The translations under genes were made by a program, and so were the position numbers. The notes beneath the pieces were generated by a model. That model was not told the DNA's origin, searched no databases, and saw nothing but the letters and a program-made list of their open reading frames with translations. A DNA stretch of 26,207 nucleotides from AC-32 sp038236705 (GTDB lineage: Bacteria > Actinomycetota > Thermoleophilia > Gaiellales > Gaiellaceae), in the NCBI GenBank assembly GCA_038236705.1, contig JBBRZN010000028.1:1-26207 (forward strand). Reading direction: 5' to 3'. This document shows positions 22,503-26,207 of this stretch, in pieces. The first letter of the stretch is position 1. Each line of letters opens with the position of its first letter.

Positions 22503-23147
22503 GTGGAAGCTGCGGAAAACGTCTGGCGGCCCCTGGGCGAGCTGCTCGTCGAGAAAGGCCTGGTCACGTCGAACGAGCTCGAGTCGGCGCTGGCGGAGCA
22601 GGCCGACACCGACCGGCTGCTGGGAGCGATCCTCGTCGAGCGCGGCTTCGTCTCCGGTCCTGCCCTGGCGATCGCCCTCGCCGAGCGGTACGGCGTCGAG
22701 CTGAAGACCGAGCGCGGCTTCGGTACGGGGCTCTGGGCCGCGATCGACCGGCGCCACCGCCAAGGACGCGGGAATGCGGACGAACCCGAAAACAACGTCG
22801 TCTCCCTGGAGCCGCTCAAGCTGACGGCGCTCGAGGTCGTGCCGGAACAGGATCCCCAGCTCGATCGCCTCAAGTCGGAGAATCGCCGGCTGCAGGACGA
22901 GATCGAGCGCCTGCACGGCGAGTTCACCAAGCTGAAGCTCGTCGAGGCACCGGATGCCCCCGCCTCACATCTGCTCTTCGTGCCGACACCGGCGCGTTAC
23001 CTGCTGCTGGAGCGCGACGGCGGGCCACCGGAGCCGGGCGACGAGCTCGAACTGCCGGACGTCGGCGGCAGGCTCGTAGTCGCCAAGGTCGGGCGCTCGC
23101 CGTTTCCGGACGAGCCCCGACCCTGCGCGTTCCTCCTGCTTGCCTGA
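22503..23147 (+). CDS. Stand-alone MshEN-domain protein with coiled coil
   Basis: A 214-residue protein. Residues 9-67 form two repeats of the MshEN (GspE/PilB N-terminal) pattern: P-L-G-E-L-L-V-E-K-G-L-V...L-E-S-A-L-A-E-Q and R-L-L-G-A-I-L-V-E-R-G-F-V...L-A-I-A-L-A-E-R-Y-G. In secretion and pilus ATPases this domain binds cyclic di-GMP, but no ATPase domain follows here. Residues about 117-146 are a heptad-like coiled coil, and 155-214 form a beta-rich C-terminal domain (H-L-L-F-V-P-T-P-A-R-Y... V-V-A-K-V-G-R-S-P-F-P). GTG start with AGGA four bases upstream. It may be a c-di-GMP-responsive adaptor; that is inference. It ends directly at the M48-like relic. Confidence 0.78.
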   Translation: MEAAENVWRPLGELLVEKGLVTSNELESALAEQADTDRLLGAILVERGFVSGPALAIALAERYGVELKTERGFGTGLWAAIDRRHRQGRGNADEPENNVVSLEPLKLTALEVVPEQDPQLDRLKSENRRLQDEIERLHGEFTKLKLVEAPDAPASHLLFVPTPARYLLLERDGGPPEPGDELELPDVGGRLVVAKVGRSPFPDEPRPCAFLLLA

Positions 23148-23254
23148 ACCTGTCGGACCTCGACCCGCCGCCGCTGCTCTACACGTTGCTCTTCACGCAC
23201 CCGACGCCGCCCGAGCGCATTGCGGCGGCGAGAACGAATCGCCGGTCACGTTAG
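23147..23254 (+). pseudogene. C-terminal relic of an M48 (Ste24/HtpX-like) peptidase gene
   Basis: Starting on the last base of the MshEN stop codon, a different frame reads N-L-S-D-L-D-P-P-P-L-L-Y-T-L-L-F-T-H-P-T-P-P-E-R-I-A-A-A and ends at TAG 23252. This matches the usual C-terminus of CAAX-prenyl-protease-type M48 peptidases, where a D-P-P-x-L segment is followed by T-H-P-(T/P)-x-x-E-R-I. The catalytic HExxH part and the membrane helices are missing; upstream the frame reads only arginine-rich shadow sequence. It is probably the tail of a gene lost by deletion, or by insertion of the MshEN gene. Recognition is by eye from a short segment. Confidence 0.5.
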
Positions 23255-23265
23255 AGTCCGGGTTC

Positions 23266-23997
23266 GTGGCTCGGCTCGAGGGCAAGACCGCGATCGTCAC
23301 CGGCGCCTCGAGCGGGATCGGCGCCGCTGTTGCGCGTGCCCTGGGCGGGGCGGGCGCGCGGGTCGCGGGCGGTGCGAGGCGCACGGATCAGCTCGAGACG
23401 GACCTCGAGCTGGAGCTCGACGTGACCGATCCCGCGAGCTGCGAGCGCTTCGTCGAGGAGGCCGTGCGCGAGTTGGGCGGGCTCGACATCCTCGTCAACA
23501 ACGCCGGCCTCGGACTCGGACGCGATCCCTTCGACGCAAGCAGCGAGGAGGACGAGGAGACCGTGTTGGAGACCAACGTGCACGGGCTGATGCGCATGAC
23601 CCGCCTCTGCCTGCCGCACCTGCGCGACGGGGGCCACATCGTCAACATGGGCTCGATCGCGGGTCGCCAGGCCTACGAGAACGCGGCCGTCTACGTGGCG
23701 TCGAAGTTCGCGGTGCGCGGGTTCTCCTACGCCCTGCGCGAGGATCTGCTTGGCCGCCCGATCCACGTGACGACTGTCGACCCGGGGCTCGTGGAGTCGA
23801 ACTTCTCGCGCGTGCGCTTCCGCGGCGACGAGGAGAAGGCGGATGCGGTCTACGCCGCCGTCGAGCCGCTCACGCCCGACGACGTCGCCGAGTGTGTCGT
23901 GTTCGCGGTGACCCGGCCCAAACACGTGAACATCGACGAGCTCGTGGTCAAGGCGCTCGCGCAGTCGAGCCCCGTCCGCATCGTCCGGGACGCCTGA
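23266..23997 (+). CDS. Short-chain dehydrogenase/reductase (SDR)
   Basis: A 243-residue classical SDR. T-G-A-S-S-G-I-G binds the nucleotide, N-N-A-G follows the fourth strand, the catalytic serine lies in the M-G-S-I-A-G segment, and Y-V-A-S-K provides Tyr and Lys. The P-G-L-V-E-S motif follows the sixth strand, typical of YdfG-like NADP-dependent enzymes that oxidise serine or 3-hydroxy acids. GTG 23266 gives the family start M-A-R-L-E-G-K-T-A-I-V; the frame is open further up only through the relic region. It precedes the debranching enzyme gene by three bases, perhaps as one transcript. Confidence 0.9.
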   Translation: MARLEGKTAIVTGASSGIGAAVARALGGAGARVAGGARRTDQLETDLELELDVTDPASCERFVEEAVRELGGLDILVNNAGLGLGRDPFDASSEEDEETVLETNVHGLMRMTRLCLPHLRDGGHIVNMGSIAGRQAYENAAVYVASKFAVRGFSYALREDLLGRPIHVTTVDPGLVESNFSRVRFRGDEEKADAVYAAVEPLTPDDVAECVVFAVTRPKHVNIDELVVKALAQSSPVRIVRDA

Positions 23998-24000
23998 GTA

Positions 24001-26076
24001 GTGGCGATCACGATCCTCGAGGGCTCGACCTTCTGCATCTGCGACGAGCGCGGCGACATCGACGGCGAGACGCAGGGCCTCTTCGCCGACGACACGCGCT
24101 TCCTCTCGCTCCTGCGCTTGACCCTCAACGGCGAGAAGCCGCTGCTGCTCTCCAACGGCAAGGTCGAGTATTTCTCGGCGGCGTTCTTCCTGCGCAACCC
24201 GATCGCCGAGGGGTTGCCGCAGGACTCGGTCTCGATCATCCGGCACCGCTTCGTCGGCGAGGGCATGCAGGACCGGATCGTCGTCCAGAACCAGACGATG
24301 GAGCCGCTCGCGTTCGAGCTGGCGCTCGAGCTGGCCACCGACTTCGCCGACATCCTCTCGGTCAAGGAGCACGACTTCGCGCTCGGCGACCCGGAACGCG
24401 CAAGGCCGCTGCCGCCCCCGGTGCAAAGCCGGTACGAGGACGAGCACAACCAGTTCTTGCTCGAGGAAGACGGGACGGACCCCGAGAACAGCGCGCGGAC
24501 CCAGCTGATCCTGAGCCACCGCGGAGAAGTCGAGCAAGGCAAGGTCGTCTACCGGCTGGAACTTGAGCCGCGCGAGAGCTGGGAGCTGCGGCTCGACATC
24601 GTCTCCTCGATCGACGGCGACACCGTCGCCCCGCGCACCGCCGAGCGGCGCTTCGGCGAGGAGCTCACGCGCGTGCGCGAGTCGCTCGCCGCCTGGCAGC
24701 TGCGCGTCCCGCAGATCCGGGCCGACTGGGAGCTGATCGGCCGCTCGTTCTTCCAGTCCGTCTCCGACCTCGCCTCACTGCGCATGCGCGGTGCCGGCCG
24801 GACCGGTCGGATGCCCGCGGCCGGGATGCCATGGTTCATGACGGTCTTCGGCCGGGACACGATCATCACGTGCCTACAGACGCTGCTCTTCGGCCCGGAG
24901 CTGGCGCGCACGGCGCTCGAGGCGCTGGCCGAGCTCCAGGCCCGCGAGGACAACGCCGACGTGGATGCCGAGCCGGGCAAGATCGTCCATGAGCTCCGCT
25001 CCGGCAAGGCCGCGAAGAACTGGTTCCGCACCTACTACGGCACGGTGGACGCGACGCCGCTCTACCTCGTGCTGCTCTCCGAGGTCTGGCGCTGGACCGA
25101 CGACTCCTCGTTCGTCCGCTCGCTGAAGGATCCGGCGCTGAAGGCGCTCGCCTGGATCGACGAGTACGGCGACCGGGACGGCGACGGCTTCGTCGAATAC
25201 GAGCGGCGCACCCCGCGCGGGCTCGAGAACCAGTCGTGGAAGGACTCGCACGACTCGCAGCGCTTCCAGGACGGGACGATTGCGCACACGCCGATCGCGC
25301 CGTGCGAGGTGCAGGGCTACGTCTACGACGCGAAGCTGCGGACGGCCGAGCTGGCGCGCGAGGTCTGGCGCGACCGCGAGCTCGCCGACCGGCTCGAGCG
25401 CGAAGCCGAGGAGCTGCGCCGGGCCTTCAACGAGCAGTTCTGGACGGACAAGCGCGGCGGCTACTACGTGCTCGCCCTCGACGGCGAGAAACGCCAGGTC
25501 GACTCGCTCTGCTCGAACATCGGGCACCTGCTCTGGAGCGGAGTCGTCCCGAGCGAGCGCGTGGACGCGATCGTCGACTCGCTCATGGGCGAGGAGCTCT
25601 GGTCGGGGTGGGGGGTGCGAACGATGTCCACCGGCGACGCCGGCTACAACCCGCTCTCGTACCACAACGGCACCGTCTGGCCCCACGACAACTCCCTGAT
25701 CGCCCACGGGCTCGCGAAGCAGGCTCGCTGGCCCGAGGCGCAGCGGATCGTCCGCCGGATGCTCGGCGCTTCGCAGCACTTCGGCTACCAGCTGCCGGAG
25801 GTCTTCGCTGGCCTCCCGCGCGCCGAGACGCCGTTTCCGATTGCCTATCCGACGGCGGCCCGCCCGCAGGCCTGGGCGGCCGGGACGCCGGTGCTGCTGC
25901 TGCAGGTGCTGCTCGGCCTCGAGCCGGACCGGCGCCGCCACCAGCTCGAGACGCGCGCACCGGAGGAGCTTCCCTCCTGGGCCGGTCGTTCGCTGCGGCT
26001 GAGCGGCCTGCGGGCCTTCGACCGGCAATGGGACGTCCGCGTGGATCACGGGCGCGTCACGGTGGAGGAGGCATGA
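24001..26076 (+). CDS. Amylo-alpha-1,6-glucosidase/glycogen debranching-type enzyme
   Basis: A 691-residue protein. The N-terminal beta domain (about 1-215) carries G-L-F-A-D-D-T-R-F-L-S, the mark of GDE N-terminal domains. The rest is an alpha/alpha toroid of the GDE C-terminal type. M-P-W-F-M-T-V-F-G-R-D-T, N-Q-S-W-K-D-S-H-D-S, Q-V-D-S-L-C-S-N-I-G-H-L-L-W and Y-H-N-G-T-V-W-P-H-D-N are conserved blocks, the last two near the expected catalytic cleft. Such enzymes hydrolyse alpha-1,6 branches of glycogen or related glucans; the bacterial subgroup's true substrate is often untested. GTG start three bases after the SDR stop, no clear ribosome binding site. The stop overlaps the ATG of the next gene (ATGA). 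Confidence 0.88.
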   Translation: MAITILEGSTFCICDERGDIDGETQGLFADDTRFLSLLRLTLNGEKPLLLSNGKVEYFSAAFFLRNPIAEGLPQDSVSIIRHRFVGEGMQDRIVVQNQTMEPLAFELALELATDFADILSVKEHDFALGDPERARPLPPPVQSRYEDEHNQFLLEEDGTDPENSARTQLILSHRGEVEQGKVVYRLELEPRESWELRLDIVSSIDGDTVAPRTAERRFGEELTRVRESLAAWQLRVPQIRADWELIGRSFFQSVSDLASLRMRGAGRTGRMPAAGMPWFMTVFGRDTIITCLQTLLFGPELARTALEALAELQAREDNADVDAEPGKIVHELRSGKAAKNWFRTYYGTVDATPLYLVLLSEVWRWTDDSSFVRSLKDPALKALAWIDEYGDRDGDGFVEYERRTPRGLENQSWKDSHDSQRFQDGTIAHTPIAPCEVQGYVYDAKLRTAELAREVWRDRELADRLEREAEELRRAFNEQFWTDKRGGYYVLALDGEKRQVDSLCSNIGHLLWSGVVPSERVDAIVDSLMGEELWSGWGVRTMSTGDAGYNPLSYHNGTVWPHDNSLIAHGLAKQARWPEAQRIVRRMLGASQHFGYQLPEVFAGLPRAETPFPIAYPTAARPQAWAAGTPVLLLQVLLGLEPDRRRHQLETRAPEELPSWAGRSLRLSGLRAFDRQWDVRVDHGRVTVEEA

Positions 26077-26101
26077 CCGTCGCTCGCCTCCGGCTCCCTC
26101 C

Positions 26102-26123
<22 letters not shown>
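26073..26123 (+). CDS. 5' end of a gene lost in the homopolymer contig end
   Basis: An ATG overlapping the debranching-enzyme stop (ATGA), with GGAGGAGG just upstream, opens M-T-V-A-R-L-R-L-P-P before the sequence turns into G-runs. The in-frame TAG at 26121 lies inside the corrupt region and should not be trusted as a stop. A glycosyltransferase is often next to this kind of debranching enzyme, but nothing here shows it. Confidence 0.4.

Positions 26124-26207
<84 letters not shown>

Noticed and set aside
22205..23146. Upstream part of the frame that contains the M48-like tail
   Set aside because: It covers two tRNA genes and the MshEN gene in another frame and reads as arginine-rich shadow; only the last 35 codons look like real protein.

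Overview
The window is high-GC, dense, mostly co-directional bacterial DNA with many GTG starts and short stop/start overlaps. The gene content suggests an actinobacterium, possibly of the class Thermoleophilia (Gaiellales or Solirubrobacterales): branched-chain amino acid (LIV)-type uptake cassettes, a short divergent cold-shock protein with an arginine-rich tail, a stand-alone MshEN protein and a GDE-type debranching enzyme. That placement rests on gene style, not on a phylogenetic marker. The right end (about 26100-26207) dissolves into G and C homopolymers, which looks like a sequencing or assembly artefact at a contig end. The left end cuts an oxidoreductase gene.

Positions 1-18570 are an uptake and catabolism island. 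On the + strand: the C-terminal part of a phytoene-desaturase-like flavoprotein, a xylose-isomerase-like TIM-barrel protein, a ketopantoate-reductase-family protein that appears to start at a non-canonical ATC codon, a complete LIV-type ABC transporter (order: binding protein, LivG, LivF, LivH, LivM), a second ketopantoate-reductase paralogue coupled to livM, and a creatinase-like M24 protein that has lost most metal ligands. Facing it on the - strand, and transcribed towards it: a two-cupin protein, a second complete LIV-type transporter with another gene order (binding protein, LivH, LivM, LivG, LivF), and a class V PLP enzyme. The two arms meet at strong hairpins near 9330-9369. Next come, on the + strand, an aldo/keto reductase and a threonine-dehydratase-like PLP enzyme. 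The combination (two importers, two PLP enzymes, a C-N hydrolase-like protein, two KPR-type reductases, AKR, cupin) fits import and breakdown of one or more amino-acid-like compounds. The substrate cannot be read from the sequence.

Positions 18578-22458 are housekeeping: a DEAD-box RNA helicase, GreA, a haemolysin-III-type membrane protein, a cold-shock-like protein, tRNA-Lys(TTT), an SRPBCC protein, a small exported protein, and tandem tRNA-Glu(TTC) and tRNA-Val(TAC). Two convergent gene pairs here share one CTAG as both stop codons.

Positions 22503-26207 hold an MshEN plus coiled-coil protein, an apparent C-terminal relic of an M48 peptidase gene, a short-chain dehydrogenase, a large amylo-alpha-1,6-glucosidase-type debranching enzyme, and the first codons of a further gene lost in the homopolymer end.

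No CRISPR array, insertion sequence, phage gene or integrase was seen. No gene-free stretch exceeds 300 bases; the longest is 9189-9371.
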